From NCBI GenBank assembly GCA_026874595.1, contig CM049306.1:61138019-61202018 (forward strand): a DNA stretch of 64,000 nucleotides, given 5' to 3'. Origin of the DNA: Sipunculus nudus. Its lineage: Eukaryota; Annelida; Sipuncula; Golfingiida; Sipunculidae. The translations under genes and the position numbers were made by a program. The notes under the pieces were generated by a model that ran no database searches, was not told the DNA's origin, and saw only the letters and a list, made by a program, of their open reading frames with translations. Of this stretch, positions 37,701-49,251 are shown one piece after another. The stretch's first letter is position 1; each line of letters opens with the position of its first letter.

Positions 37701-40205
37701 CTGGTTGACCTACTTTTGATTGTTTTACGGCTCCTAAACATAGAAAATTTCATGAAAGACATAAATTTTAATGGAAATTGCACATGTATGGACTTTTTTT
37801 CACAGTGCCTGCAGATACTGGCCTGATTTTTGGTGTGTTGCTTTATAATGACCCGTAACAGATCGAGTTTGCATCCTCCTGAACTTAAAAAAAATTTTAA
37901 AATTTAACAAATGTTCCTAATTTGCCCCAGGCGGGGGCATTCCTGTCGTTCCGACACATCTAGTTAATAATAAATTAAAGAAAAATGGAAAAGGAATTTG
38001 TTAGTTGATAATAACAGGATATTAACTTGCAGTTACTGATGATATAAGAATCTTGTATAGATTAATAGAATGTCTCGTATTCCAAATAACACCATGCAGA
38101 CACCTTTGGTATTTTTCTGTTCAATTTTAATGATAAAAAATAAATCATATTATTCATTAGGGATCATGTGAAGGAAATTAATGATAGACAAAGATGCAGT
38201 TGATAATATTAATCTAGATTCCTGCTGTGTCTAGTGTGTACATTGATGTGAAATTAGTCCAAAATGAATATATTACATTTATTTTTTTTAATATGAACAA
38301 AAGCCATAAACCAGTACTTATGATCATTATTTAAATGGGTGAATTTTGTATATTCTGGATTCTCAACATCATTGTTTTGTGAAAACTGAATAAATACCAA
38401 ACATGGTGCAAATACTTTGCAAATGTATTTGAATATGAATATGTACTCCATTATAAAATTTCTTGCACAAGAATGGGAATTCAGGTAAAAATGAAAGTAT
38501 ATGTATACCAGTGCAAATACTTTCAAAATGTATTCATGAATGTATTCATGAATATATTCTTTGATATTATTTTAATAATCATTTTAGTTGTATTTTATTT
38601 TAAAAATCATACGATTCTTATTATTTTTAATAAAAATTATATTTAGGACAATTTGTATTTATTTTTAATAAATAGTTAAACTCTAATATTATATGTTCTG
38701 CTTATAAGTTATATGGCCAAGTCAAAATCTGTGTGACAATAGCACTCCATTTGTTAATAAAATAAATGAAATCAATCCTCTTCCCTGTCTCCAAAGATAC
38801 TATCAAAATCATACATAAGCTAAACACCCACAACTCATAATACAGCTTATATTTATTTCCAAACAAAACAAGCATGTGCCTCATTTCTAAATCATATTTT
38901 TTTATCATATATAACAGCTGAGCGCCGTGACCCATTGGTCCCTTGTTTTTTTTATAAAAGTCGATTTTTTACCAGCCCTGTGTGAGCCTATAGCTTTGTT
39001 TAGTTTCTGCTTTTGCTGATTTGTCTTTGTCCTATCTGACAAATCCAGCAACTGACCTTCTGTAAATCAATTTTATTTTATAAAGGCCTTTATTGACTGC
39101 ATTTTATTTGATGTGGGCCAATTTGAATACTACTGGTTTGAATGATATATGACTATACTGAACACCTTATGTGCTGTCAGACACAGACCTTCTCTGAATT
39201 ATTTTGTTTTTATAAAGGCCTTTACTAGCAAACCACACATCAGTAGGATACAGGGCCCCAGGCTTAAGGGATTGGACAGGTCAGTGAGGTCGTACCAGGT
39301 CCATATTGCTGCCAAGTTAATAGGCTTATATCTATCACATTGGGCTCATATAAGCCTGGCATGCAGCCTATGTTAGTGCTGCCACGCCCTTTAATATAAT
39401 TAACAAGCATTGAAAGACATGTGACATCACTGTGTTCAGTTACTCACTGCTCTGGAATACAGTCATAAGAATCCCACTTTCCCCAGCGCTCATGACAGAA
39501 GTGTATTACCCTGTATATGTGAAAGTGCCCGACCAATTGGTGCATGTACCCTGTTTAGGTGTTTTACTTGGTAAATGCATGAAAACATTTATCTGTGTTG
39601 GTAACAAATGTTTAATGAGCAATAAATATTTTGAACCTGCTTGCTTGGTATTGCTTTTGTATTGGCCTTAAGGCAGCCTATATGCTATCCTCTGGCCAAT
39701 ACAAGGCAATTTTGAACAAGCTGGTTAATAACATATATATTGCATACTCCCTTATGTGATTTTGGTCCTTTTCTTTCTGGGTTAGGCTATATTCCTTTAT
39801 TTATGATACAGGTGTTGACTGATCCCTTTTGTTTTATACAGGTCATTGCTGGTTGCCACAGCACCCATGGTGTCAACTCATAGAACACGGGTGACTTGTA
39901 GCAGAACTACTGGTAAACCACGCACTGTAAAGGCTGTTATTAAGCGATTCATGAGACTTAATAATGGAATGTGGATCAGGACACGTGCAGGGCGAGGCAA
40001 AAAACACTGGAAGAAGAGCGGTTCTCGTATCAGTCGACTACAGCAGCATGTGTTCTGTAACAACACACAGTGCAGGCTCCTAGACAAGATGGTTAACACT
40101 TACTGGAAGGAAAAGAAATTTAATGCTGATGATCCATATGAACATTATCATAAAAAGACCAATTTACCAGACTTCAAGTATGAAAAACGTCCATTTTATC
40201 CATAA
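25163..40205 (+). CDS. MRPL35: Mitochondrial ribosomal protein bL35m, three exons, complete
   Basis: bL35m is a structural protein of the large mitoribosomal subunit. Coding exons 25163-25196 (34 nt), 28942-29047 (106 nt) and 39842-40205 (364 nt including TAA) join in phase to 504 nt, 167 residues; human bL35m is 188. Residues 1-12 (MAASLLWKVTTG) form a targeting start like human MAAS; exon 2 is a Ser/Gly-rich presequence region; exon 3 starts RSLL and holds the bL35 domain: KPRTVKAVIKRFMRLNNGMW, HWKKSG, VFCNNTQCRLLDKMV, DDPYEHYHKKTNL. These match human RKTVKAVIDRFLRLHCGLW, FCNKTQSKLLDKM and DDPYQKYHDRTNL. Introns are 3.7 and 10.8 kb of mostly repeats. Divergent from IMMT. Poly(A) signal at 40,350-40,355. 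Confidence 0.95.
25197..26420 (+). other. Start of MRPL35 intron 1, nothing recognised
   Basis: Mostly unique-looking sequence. Open frames at 25,818-26,108 overlap on both strands and show no family match. No repeat identified by eye. Confidence 0.6.
26421..27150 (+). mobile_element. AGCTCAG-hairpin element, short copy
   Basis: Opens TTTAGCTTAGCTGACTGAAA with GTCATCTGAGCT completing the palindrome, then GTCTGTCC-type repeats and GGGCACAAATCATAACCA/GGACCTGGAATCTTCTTACA units. Closes with CAGCTGAGCGTTATGACC and an ATTGGTCACTT hairpin. Orientation is opposite to the 10-14 kb copy. No coding. Confidence 0.75.
27424..28405 (+). mobile_element. Helitron-like element, copy 1 (TC...CTAG)
   Basis: Begins TCCACCAAAACAAAGTTTTG (hairpin CAAAAC/GTTTTG) and ends in an imperfect stem at GCGGATACACATAGTCGC followed 17 nt later by CTAG, then T. 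Matches 57,449-58,437 end to end. The interior has tandem 150-180-bp units with ATATCTC, GGTTTGAC and GGTGGCGCCACC (27,743; 27,891). No Rep/helicase. Non-autonomous Helitron is inferred from the CTAG end and flanking T. Confidence 0.65.
28406..28941 (+). repeat. Repeat ends and (TA)n in MRPL35 intron 1
   Basis: 28,551-28,590 is a 3' end of the GCGAACCTGTG family (GCACAGGTTCGCATTAGGCC...CTTGTTAA). (TA)n tracts lie at 28,590-28,612 and 28,766-28,794. 28,613-28,710 forms a long imperfect hairpin. Ends at the exon 2 acceptor. Confidence 0.7.
28942..29047 (+). CDS. MRPL35: MRPL35 exon 2
   Basis: 106 nt, TATATTTTCAG acceptor, ACAAG|GTCATT donor, phase 1 to 2. It reads LGKLFGQRTSCSFPQNVQSV then AGGLSAFSGTSSS with no stop. 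Poorly conserved presequence region; supported by splice sites and by being the only block that repairs the phase between exons 1 and 3, giving an Arg-Ser-Leu junction like human VRSL. Confidence 0.8.
29048..29873 (+). other. Start of MRPL35 intron 2, nothing recognised
   Basis: Contains several overlapping 85-110-codon open frames on the plus strand, but without family similarity, and the gene's phases are already satisfied without them. Two GCCAATCAGATTT boxes (about 29,635 and 29,683) are a short duplication. Confidence 0.6.
29874..31770 (+). mobile_element. AGCTCAG-hairpin element, 1.9-kb copy
   Basis: Left terminus TTTTAGCTCAGCTGACTATA with AGTCATCTGAGCT, then GTCCGTCC and GGGCACTTTTTGAAAGTG. 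Right terminus CTCGGCTGATTGCTGTAACC, CATGGGTCCCTTGTT at 31,730-31,767. Interior unit CGAGATATTAAGGAAAAACC matches 34,045 and 34,719. No coding. Confidence 0.7.
32965..34044. mobile_element. 1.08-kb TIR transposon with TA target duplication
   Basis: Terminal inverted repeats of about 26 bp (CCGTATTTATTC, then AATTTGGCGA, two mismatches) bound 1,080 bp flanked by TA. Sister copies of the host repeat read CGAGATATTAAGG (30,060; 34,719), so the interrupted site GAGATA|element|TATTAAGG proves insertion with TA duplication. No transposase frame, so it is non-autonomous; TA points to the Tc1/mariner group (inference). Confidence 0.85.
35045..37010 (+). mobile_element. GCGAACCTGTG-family element, 3'-truncated
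   Basis: Starts AGGGAACCTGTGAGCTAATG with TCGTCTGTCGTGCGACATGC, then degenerate units with CATCACCAA, AAACCAT..GGCCAAA, CTTTGGCAGACTGCC and GGTGGCGCC cores (35,519; 36,877). It is cut where the 37.0-kb element begins; its CACAGGTTCGC end is missing. Confidence 0.65.
37011..37963 (+). mobile_element. CTAG-ended Helitron-like element with 160-180-bp tandem units
   Basis: Starts GTTTTATGGATACTATG, a shortened form of the 27,424 element's start. Four to five units follow (GATCGAGTT..., CAGTTGACCTACTTTTGACT; near 37,180, 37,338, 37,501, 37,681, 37,860). It ends in a hairpin TGTCG/CGACA, then CATCTAG and T, a canonical Helitron 3' layout. Confidence 0.7.
38951..39841 (+). other. Last 0.9 kb of MRPL35 intron 2
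   Basis: Unique-looking sequence with nothing recognised; two TTTATAAAGGCCTTTA stretches near 39,080 and 39,215 are a short duplication. Polypyrimidine tract and TACAG acceptor at the end. Confidence 0.6.
39842..40205 (+). CDS. MRPL35: MRPL35 exon 3 (bL35 domain and stop)
   Basis: After TTTATACAG the frame encodes the whole bL35 core and ends TTTTATCCATAA. Basic residues dominate (KKHWKKSG, KRFMRL), as in rRNA-binding bL35. The domain is strongly conserved and leaves no doubt on identity. Confidence 0.98.
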
Positions 40206-40375
40206 GTTAAAATATATCACTATTCAAACACACGCTGTCTAAGCTTGCATGGCTGAAGGTGTATCATGGGTGTGAATAACAAACAGGGATGGCAGATTTG
40301 TAGATGAGGTGTGGTCATGTGCTTATTTTTTTTTATTGTCATGTATGGTAATAAATTGTAAACTGTAATAATGTT
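40206..40375 (+). terminator. MRPL35: MRPL35 3' UTR with AATAAA
   Basis: AATAAA at 40,350-40,355 lies 145 nt after the stop, followed by a T-rich stretch at 40,370-40,385 suitable for cleavage and polyadenylation. A repeat begins at 40,413, so the gene probably ends before it. Confidence 0.75.
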
Positions 40376-40412
40376 GTTTTTTTTAAGTGTCTCTTAGATA
40401 ACTGGAATGAGA

Positions 40413-43400
40413 TTTTTAGCTCAGCTGACTGTAAAGTTGTCTAAGCTATAGCAATTCCTCTTTCTTCTGTCTGGCAATTAACAGGGCACTCTTCATAACT
40501 GTTAGACCTAGAAAATTTCAACTTTACATCCAGGGAGGTCCTAAGCAAATCTCCTTGGAAACCTGAAATTAGGACCTACTGGCCAAAAACATGATTTTGG
40601 GCAGGCAGAGGAGGGCACAAATTGTATCCATAAGACCTAGAATTTTTTAGCGAACCTGTGAGCTTATGCAATGGTGTGATGTCGTCTGTCATGTGTCGTG
40701 TGTCGTCTATAAGATAACCTATTATAGACATACTATCTCAAAAAGGGCAGGAGCTAGCATCGCCAAACTTTATGCCAAAAATCAGTCATCTAAAAAGGTC
40801 TATTGGATTTTGTTTATTTTTTTGGCTATCTCCATTTCTTAGATTTTATAGGAAAAAAGCTTGAAAACCTTTAAAAATCTTCTTCTCTGAAACCATCCAG
40901 CCAAATTGTCCAATATTTCACAGCTATCATCACCAAATTTCATGCCAGTGTTGGTCACATGAGTCATATCTGAAATTGAGGTATTGGTGGCGTCACCTGC
41001 ATCAGCTTTTGTATGGGGGTCACCAGTGCCTTTATACAGTGGCTACAAAGAACTTCACCTCTGAAACCATTGCACAGAAATGGTCCTAGGGTAGTGGTTT
41101 CTGAAGTTTGTTCAAATAGTCTTATGTTTTGTGACTTTTGGCTGAGTTATGGGAAGCTGAAGTTAGTCATATGGCATAACAGCCCTGCACAGGTCTTCTT
41201 CTCAAAAACCACTCGGTCAAATTCTTAAATCTCACACATTAATTATCTTTAGATGTAAATAATTCAAGTTTGTTCAAATGGTTTTGGTTCAGTGCATTTT
41301 GGCTGAGTTACGGGAAGCTGAACTTAGCCAGTTTGCTGTATCTTCCTATATGAGATATAAACCTGCAAAACCTTTTTTTGACTGACGCCACTGAAGCCAG
41401 TTTGTTTAACATTTTACAAGTATAATCCCCACAATAATTCTTATAATAATTGTCATTAATGGTTCCACATGAATGATTTTTAACTGAATTTTGAAGATTG
41501 AATTGAGTCATTTTACCATATATGGTAGCTGTGTGAAGCAGTTCCATCTAGCCTGGCACCAGTTTATCAGCATCTATTACATCATGCCACTAGACATTTA
41601 GATTAGACTGCCAACTATTTTAGATTTGGCAACAGGCCAAAGATCAGCCTGGATCTATTTATAGCTTTGGCAGACTGGCAACTATCAAATTAGGCAACAG
41701 GTCAAGAGTTCACTCAGTGCAGTAGCTGTATTATATTTATAGCTTTGGCAGTCTGCCTATTCTATCAGAATTGGCGCCAAAGGTCAGTCTGGATATATTT
41801 ATAGCTTTTGAAAACTGTCAACTGTGTCAGATTATGCAACAGGTCAAGAGTTCACTTACTAAAGCCAGGTACAGGTCAAATGTTCACTCAGTCTAGCCAG
41901 GTGCAGGTCAAGAGTTCACTCAGTGCAGTAGCTTGAGCCAGTAATTTGTCACAGTTGCCTTTCTCACCTTGGCCTGGTCAGCCCAGTGCCTTAAATCCAA
42001 GAGAAGTTTAATGTATTGGCCTGATATTTTGACCTGTCAATGCATCTTTGATGGCTTTCTCCTTCTCAAGACCGGTGTCGCAACCTTACAATGACTTTGA
42101 ACAGTGTATGTGCCTGCTTATTTCTCCAGAGGAATTTGATATATCAGCCTGAAAATGGGCATATTTATACAAATTGTAAAGCTTGGTGGTATACAAGACG
42201 GGTGGCGCCACCTACAATAATTTTTGTACAGTGTATGTCCCTGCTTATTTCTCAGGAGGGGATATCAGCCTGAAATTGGGCATATGTATACATCTTGGCA
42301 TGCACAAGACATGTAGGCCTACTTAAAAGTAATGGCCAAGCACTGAAGTATTATACCTGGTGTATAAACCATTGCACAGGTTCGCATTAAGCCTGTAGGC
42401 CTTGTTAAATTATCAGTCTGGGAGGTCCAGAACAAATGTCATAGGAAACATGTAACTAGGTCACTGTTACTTATAATTTGTGATCAGTAGAAGATCTAAA
42501 AGATGTCAAATGAGCACACTGAATGTCAAATGGGAAAAAATCATATCTATTAGGCCCAGAACCTTCTAATGCAACATCCAGGGAGGTTCTGGAAAAGTTT
42601 CCTCGGAAACCTTACATTAGGTCATGGTGACCTATATTCTGCAAGCTACAAACCAAAAACATAATTCTGAGCACCTAGACAGACAGGGTTCAAATTGTAT
42701 CTATTTTCCATGGAATCTTCTAATATATCATCCGGTCAAGCCTTTGGCAAATCTCCTTGGGAACCGGAAATTGGGTCATGGTGACCTGTATTCAACGAGC
42801 TGCTGGAAAACAACTTGAAACTGACCACCCAGGCGGTTACACAGGGCCCAACACCCAACTGTTAGACATAGAACCTTGTATGGTAAAATCAAGGGAGCTC
42901 CTTGACAAGTCTCCTTTGAATCTTGAAATTAGTTCATTGTGACATATAAACTGTGAGCTACAGGAACATACATGATTTAAGTACCTTGAAAGTAAGATGG
43001 GCAAAAATCATAACGGTTGAACCTGGAGCCTTGAAATTCAAGTTCTTTGGCAAATATCCTTTAGCACTCCACCTGAGTTCAGCTCATGATGCCCTATAGT
43101 CTGTGAGGTACAAGCAGAAAAAAATTAGTTTTGAGTACTCAGAAAGTCAGATGTGGCCATACTCTTAAATGTTGGATCAAGAAATGTTATTTTAATGTCT
43201 CCTTGCATAACCAAAATAAGGTCACCGTGACTATATTCTGTTAGCTATGAGATTGAACATGATGTTAGTCAGACTGTCACAAATGGTAGCAGTTGGACCT
43301 ATAAAAAATTAGGTTGCAGAGAGGGCCCTATTATATCTTAGAACCCCTAAATAAGGTCACTGTGACCCATATTCCGAGAGCCTTTAACACCAGATAAGTG

Positions 43401-43600
43401 AGATGGAGACAGATCCTAGCAGTTGGACAAAGAAGTTATCATCCGTGGAATTCTTGGTAATATTTTCTTAGAAATCCATAATAAGATCACTGTATCATAT
43501 TTTTAAGGCACAAAATGCCTGATTTGGAGCACTCTGGAAGTAATTTTATCCATTGTTCAAATGTTTTTCACTAGATCATAACATTAACCATAACCAGTTC
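40413..43600 (+). mobile_element. AGCTCAG-hairpin element split by another repeat
   Basis: Left terminus TTTTTAGCTCAGCTGACTGT at 40,414. Tandem units (GACCTAGAA, CCAGGGAGGTCCT, CTTGGAAACCTGAAATTAGG) occupy 40,450-40,648 and resume at 42,409 to about 43,560. The interruption is the complete GCGAACCTGTG-family copy. The right terminus was not found. Confidence 0.6.
40649..42408 (+). mobile_element. GCGAACCTGTG-family element, complete copy
   Basis: Starts AGCGAACCTGTGAGCTTATG directly after a T-run and ends GCACAGGTTCGCATTAAGCC, TGTAGGCCTTGTTAA. The sub-terminal GCGAACCTGTG repeats are inverted and a hairpin (AAGCC..GGCTT-like) sits near the 3' end. Inserted within the tandem-unit element with no clear target duplication, which fits a Helitron/Helentron-like mechanism (inference). 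GGTGGCGCCACC at 42,201. Confidence 0.7.
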
Positions 43601-43619
43601 ATAACACATTATTTCTTGG

Positions 43620-45490
43620 CACCGCAGGTGCCATATTACCCCAGACAATAAACCCCCCCCCCCCCTCTATGAAAAAGCCCTCATCTTCAGCAACAATTAA
43701 TATCAGACCACTCTCACAGAAAAGGTCACTCTCATAGAAAAGGTCATGACCCAAATTTCAATATGCATCATCCCCTAATCCATGTCTATGTATATGTATG
43801 ATATGAAAGAAATCTGTCCATTAGTTTTTGACTTATAATGCTCACAGTACTGTGAAGTAGTAATGATGGGGTATTAAACGGCACGAAAACAAGTAAAAGG
43901 ACAACAGGCGGCGCTACCAGTTTCCGGTACGTGACAACACTATCCAAGATCTTCGGTCAAGTTGATTTTTGGACCAATCCATGGATCCCATATCGAGATA
44001 TTAATGATTTTGTGTAATTTTCACCACATATGGCAATATTCAAGGTCAGGGCCACTCTTATAGGAAATAGACTAGCGGCCAACCTCCCAAAAGAGGCTTA
44101 GAAATAGGTGTAACCCTAACCGGAGGTATAACAAAACACGACCTACATCTTAATAGAGGTAGTCATCTCCTCATTCTTAAAAAATATGTTGTGGCTTCTG
44201 AAAATTGTTCTTTGGCATATTTTTTGTCCCGTTTCCATGGCAACCTCTCAAATTTTAGATAAAGTAATTAATTTCACTTGTTTGTTAATACCTTGATTAA
44301 TATTAACGATAGGCACTTGCAGTCTTCACAAAAATGTAGTATTTCCTTTACAGATTTGGAAAACAGAAAAATATTATAAAAAATGTGAAATTTGCATATT
44401 TATTATGTTAAATAGATGCTAATTTTATTTTAAAATTGGCTATATATGCACCTATATTTTCTGTAGATTTGCAAATGTGTAAAAATGAGCCACAAAATGT
44501 CATCAGATAAAAAGACCAGCTACTGAGGAATAAATTAATATCAAATATGCCAGGGTTAATGGAGTATATTGTTATGAAACAGCCAGAAACAGCTACAAAT
44601 TTATGCAAATAAGGGTAAGTCTGTGTGAATAGAAATGTTAGTGCATACAAACAAGACTTTAAGTACACTGGTTTCTGTGCATGCTTTGTAGTGTATACAA
44701 TTATGTCTAAATGTTGGCTCCTGTGGAATTTTCACGTAGATTTTTGCAAACATACTTTATCATGACTTTGGATCATAATATAACTTAAATCGATGTTTGC
44801 ATTTTTTCTTCTGCCATCTTGGATAAATGGAGGCCATATTAAAACCAGGGTAATATATCATTCAAAAACAGTCATTTTAGACAAGGTTAAGGCAAACAAT
44901 TTGATAATCCTCAACCGAAAACTGTTCTTGGTTGATCCTAGGGTAATTTTTTTTCTGTAGTATCAATATCTGTTATAAAAAATGTTGTACTGTTCATATC
45001 TTTTTAGATAATTTGCATAAATTTGCAAATTTGAATGAATAAGTAGAGTTGATTGGACAACAAAAAATCTTGATTATTTGGCTTTTTATGGAAAGAAAAA
45101 GTATTTTGGGTTAAAATATTCAAATTTGATAATATATAACCTATGTCTATATAAATCTTATATTATAATTAATAAAATGCAGACAAATAATGCAAATTAG
45201 ACGAGATTATCGAGATTAGAGTAGGGTCTTGTCATAAGGACATCATGACGAAAACAGTATCTTAATAAATTATTTATTAGGGGTAATGTTTTTGTTTCAA
45301 TTTTAAAGCTAATTTACATATTTGTGTCTTTTTTATTAAGTAACTACAATTTAATTTGCATGATATTTCCAATAGGAATAGTAATGCTGATTTGAATTTT
45401 TTAATTGAATGTCATTTAGAAGCATATACTATTGCTAATGTGATTAAATGGTTTGTCTACTTACTTGGGTAATTGGTCCCCCCGTAGTTG
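43620..45490 (+). repeat. Diverged repeat, inverted partner at 58.7-60.7 kb
   Basis: Blocks at 44,103-44,160, 44,220-44,260, 44,760-44,890 and 45,440-45,480 match the reverse complement of 60,560-60,650, 60,490-60,550, 59,660-59,790 and 58,740-58,785 in order. No coding. Old transposon copies are likely. Confidence 0.7.
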
Positions 45491-45734
45491 AATAATAACT
45501 AATAACTAATAATTACTGATTGGACTTCCCCTTCCAAAGACTGTGAAACAATTATCATGTAATAATTATATAATTCATTTGCATATGTAATGAGCCAGGG
45601 ATCGAATCATGAGTTTCGTGGAGGTTATGATACGTATTATATAATACCTCACCCTTTGGTTATCTATGCTAAGGTATCAATGTGCCATGTTTTAATTCGT
45701 CGTACCATCCAGTAGACCACTGAATATATCATTA

Positions 45735-47173
45735 GCTGATGTTCGTCCATCGCTTTGCAGAGATGACTATGATTATCAAGGTTTTGTAGTTGATCTAACT
45801 TTGTGTCACCGGAGATGCACGGTCCGTGCACGGAAGAACTTCCCACATGTTGGATACTTATGATCGGTGGTTGCCTTGGAGGTAGTTGCCATCCTCGCCT
45901 TGCGGACCTCACGTTTTCTCCTGGACTCCGCTAGTCGTGCTATCTCATCGTATACTGAACCTAAGTGTGCAGCTGCATGCCATGCTTTTCGATCCTGCGC
46001 TAGACTTTCCAATGTATCTGTATTGATGGATAGTTTTTTTTCAGTGATGCTTTCAGACTCTCCTTGTAGTGCCTCCGCTGACCTGTGGACCTTTTACCAG
46101 ACACAATAGTTCTCCATACAAAAGTTGTTTTGGGAGTCTTGTATCTGGCATGCGGCAAACGTGACCTGCCCATTGGACCTGGGATAGATGCAAGATGATG
46201 CATGGACCATGGGAGGTCGGCACATGTTAGGACCTCAGTATCTGGAACTTTATCTTGCTATCTATTATTCATCAGTCGACGAAGGCAGGTCAGGTGAAAG
46301 TGGTTTGATTATTTGGCATGTTTTGCATAGATATTTCATGTTTCGCAGCCATACAGCAGGGCAGTGATGACTACAGCCTTTTAGGCCTGGATCTTGGTTT
46401 CAATGTGGATGTTCTGCGCTCCCAAAATGCTGGCTTTTGCTACTCTAATGTTGACCTCATCATCTATGTTTGTTGTTTTGACAATGTGCTCCCCCGATAC
46501 GTGATTACGATACGAAGGTACGTTATATTGCTTTCCTTGTGCTGGTTGGTGCATCATTTCTGTCTTCTTTATGCTCATGGTAAGCCCAAAGTTGTCGCAT
46601 GCACAAAAAAAACTGGTTCATTTTGTGCTGCATGTCTGATTCTGAAGATGCATTCAAGGCGCAATAGTCAGTAAAGAGCAGGTCACGGATAATGGTTGCC
46701 TGACTTTCATGACAGCATAGAGTCTACTGCGATTGAGGAGCTTCCCATCTGTGCGGTATCTAACACGGACTCCAAGATCATCCTTGTTAAAAGCGACCAT
46801 TAGAAATGCAGCAAACATCATGCTGAACAGTTTTGGAGCCATAGAACGCAGGATTGTTTTTCGCCGTTGCCTACTGGGAAGTCGGAAGCTTTGAGAGCAT
46901 CATCATAGAATTTTTTAGAGCCATGCATATCCGCATGCATATCTCTGGATCTCTAGTGTTTTGTCTCTTAGCCAGGTATCTTGCATGCTGCGTAGTTTAG
47001 TTTGGACCAAGCGGTGGATGTTTGTGAAGGCCGCTTTCTTTGAGATTGAGGTGGGGTCCTGTTGGTACACAAGGTGAAGCCTGTGTTTTCTGTGAGGAGT
47101 CCTTGTATCTTGTTATCGTTCTCATCAAACCAGTCCTTGTGCCTCACAATTGTTGGTCCGAGGACATATCCAG
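45735..47173 (-). mobile_element. Degenerate non-LTR retrotransposon, 3' part
   Basis: Minus-strand pieces in several frames: HKDWFDENDNKIQGLL (47,130-47,080), a reverse-transcriptase piece with VRVRYRTDGKLLNRSRL (46,780-46,730), GLTMSIKKTEMMHQ, TALLYGCET, SLKASLKKNYPSIQIHW, and a C-terminal zinc-finger-like CGKFFRARTVHL (45,860-45,820). Stops, frameshifts and a large RT deletion near 46,850-46,980 make it dead. It is interrupted at 47,173 by the LTR element and continues at 55,852. Clade not assigned. Confidence 0.88.
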
Positions 47174-47745
47174 TGAAACAAAAATGGGCCCCACCCCTAA
47201 TTCTGATAAACAGTATTACAGGGATGGGGTTTTTGTAATTTATTAGTTTGGGTAGCGTGGCTGAATTTACAAATACTGCTCCATGCATCCAACAGACAAT
47301 ATTGACTAAGGCCGATAAAAGTCCATTAGTGGCCACAAGAATTTATTACAAAAGAAACTACATGATTACCGGTACATAAAAATCATGCCCTTGACTGATA
47401 TTACATAACAATTATATACAAATACGAACCAGAATGTGGCTGTCCAGGTTTCCCTGGTCCCTATAATCTCAGCTTCTGCTAAGATGGACCAGAGAGGCTC
47501 AAAGCCCTGTGGGACAAACACCCGCACATCTGCAGTGTTCACAAGTCCCGGGCCTAAGAGACAGGGCTGGGCTGGTACCTGGTATCAGTCTTTCCAGCCC
47601 TGTATCGCCAGCTCAGTGCAGTGGTCATTGGTCAACCTAAGAGATCTGCATCTGGTGGCATTAACCCCAAGGGAATCTCCCCTGGTAGCCATGATGTCAT
47701 AGGGTGTTCCCCCGGTAATACCAGGGGTAGGGCATTTGTGTAACA
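47174..47745 (-). repeat. 3' LTR (left copy)
   Basis: About 572 bp, highly similar to 55,283-55,847 along its length. Open frames in it are non-coding shadows shared by both copies. Confidence 0.88.
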
Positions 47746-48398
47746 CTATCCCCACCCTAGAGCGATGCGTCCTCGCGAGCTCACCTTATTAATAACCATT
47801 AATAAAATTTAACCACATCTAGTCTATTTGGGGCCAACAGGCCATCAACCTATGGCTCAGTTAAACATAAAAAAAAATATCATTATTTATTTACTACCTA
47901 TATTTGTAAAGTGCCAATATCCACAATAAACATATGTTTTATGTGGCGTGATACAAAATACAGAAACAATTTCTATCCTAAGGTATGCATGAATTACAAG
48001 TGATAAAATACAAAGGTTACATGTACAACCAATAAGATGATTAGAACAGCCTAATATCAATAACTTCACCACACGGATGATAAAGCTATTAAAGTTAAAA
48101 TACTCAGACACAACAGAGACTACATAGGGTTACATTATCCTATACAAGGATAAACATATTTAAATAAGCTGGTAATATAAATGATGGGATAACACCCAGA
48201 GAATAAAAAAATGAAATTTAATCTGATGGATAATAAATTTCCCGGATCACTTGCACACTTGTGACACAGAGTCACCGGACTTATAATTGATTAACCATCA
48301 GATAACCGCTAAGAACTAATACAAGTCTACAGCACATAATTAAGGATCTTATCATGTACATATTTATACCTGATAAGTATATAAAATAGAAATATATG

Positions 48399-48445
<47 letters not shown>

Positions 48446-48456
48446 TACACATACGA

Positions 48457-49251
48457 GTTACTGCTTTATCGGCTCTGGGAGGAGTATTATTTTTTTCATG
48501 CCCTCAGTACAGACCAATACATACAGCAACACTTAATTTAAATATTTTAAGGCGCCGCCGCACCAAGCCTGCGAGGGGTTTAAATTCGTCATGCCCTGTA
48601 CAGACCGATGCGCGAAGCCCTGCTCCTAAATCTATATGCACATAAACATACATATAAAGATATAATGAAAATTCTAAAAACAAAATATTTGTAAAAGATG
48701 CGACTAGTGAGTACATTTCTAATTAGTTCCACTATAAACAAAAACAATGAGGCCGCAAGAACAGCACTCAAAATTGTCAAAGAGGCCTTGGGTTATGCCC
48801 TGATCAAATAGCATACATAAATATAATTAAAATATATATATATACATGTACAGATACACATACACATGCATACATCTAGAAGCTACTGCTGCACCGGGTC
48901 TGAAAGGGGTTTAATTTTCAGCATGCCCTTTCATAGGCCAGTGCAAGCAGTAGCTCATTGATACTATAACGTCATGTAAGGATCTGCCGCTTCAGTTCTG
49001 GGAGGGGTTTTAAAATTTTGCATGCCCTTAGAACAGACCGTTGCGAGCAGCCCCATTTTACTATAGATCTTCAGTGATATACATGTATACATACTGTAAC
49101 ATGAACATAAATTAATATTATATATATACATGTGTATAGCTATTACATTCATTCAAATTTATATAATTATATACATTGCTGTCACGCCCGAGTCATTGCA
49201 AGGGGGGGTTATCGGGCATGCCCCCAGGCTAAATTACATGGTTCGCGCAGC
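48457..49251. repeat. Five similar hairpin-forming units of about 75 bp
   Basis: Units at 48,457-48,530, 48,551-48,623, 48,881-48,955, 48,981-49,054 and 49,178-49,251 share GGAGGGGTTT, an AT spacer, GCATGCCC, ACAGACCG and GCGAGCAGC. In each the two ends pair; the third pairs AGCTACTGC with GCAGTAGCT. GC-rich islands in AT-rich DNA. Function unknown. Confidence 0.75.

Larger units (their letters stand above)
32752..38950 (+). mobile_element. AGCTCAG-hairpin element, 6.2-kb copy with nested inserts
   Basis: Left terminus TTTTTAGCTCAGCTGACTAC with AGTCATCTGAGCT and GTCCGTCCGTCC. Right terminus CAGCTGAGCGCCGTGACCC, ATTGGTCCCTTGTTTTT at 38,915-38,950. Inside are the TA-flanked inverted-repeat transposon (32,965-34,044), a truncated GCGAACCTGTG-family copy (35,045-37,010) and a CTAG-ended element (37,011-37,963). 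37,964-38,900 is unassigned AT-rich DNA. Confidence 0.65.

Noticed and set aside
47436..47702. 88-codon frame, also seen at 55,544-55,804
   Set aside because: Shared only because both lie in LTR copies; the copies frameshift against each other, so not protein-coding.
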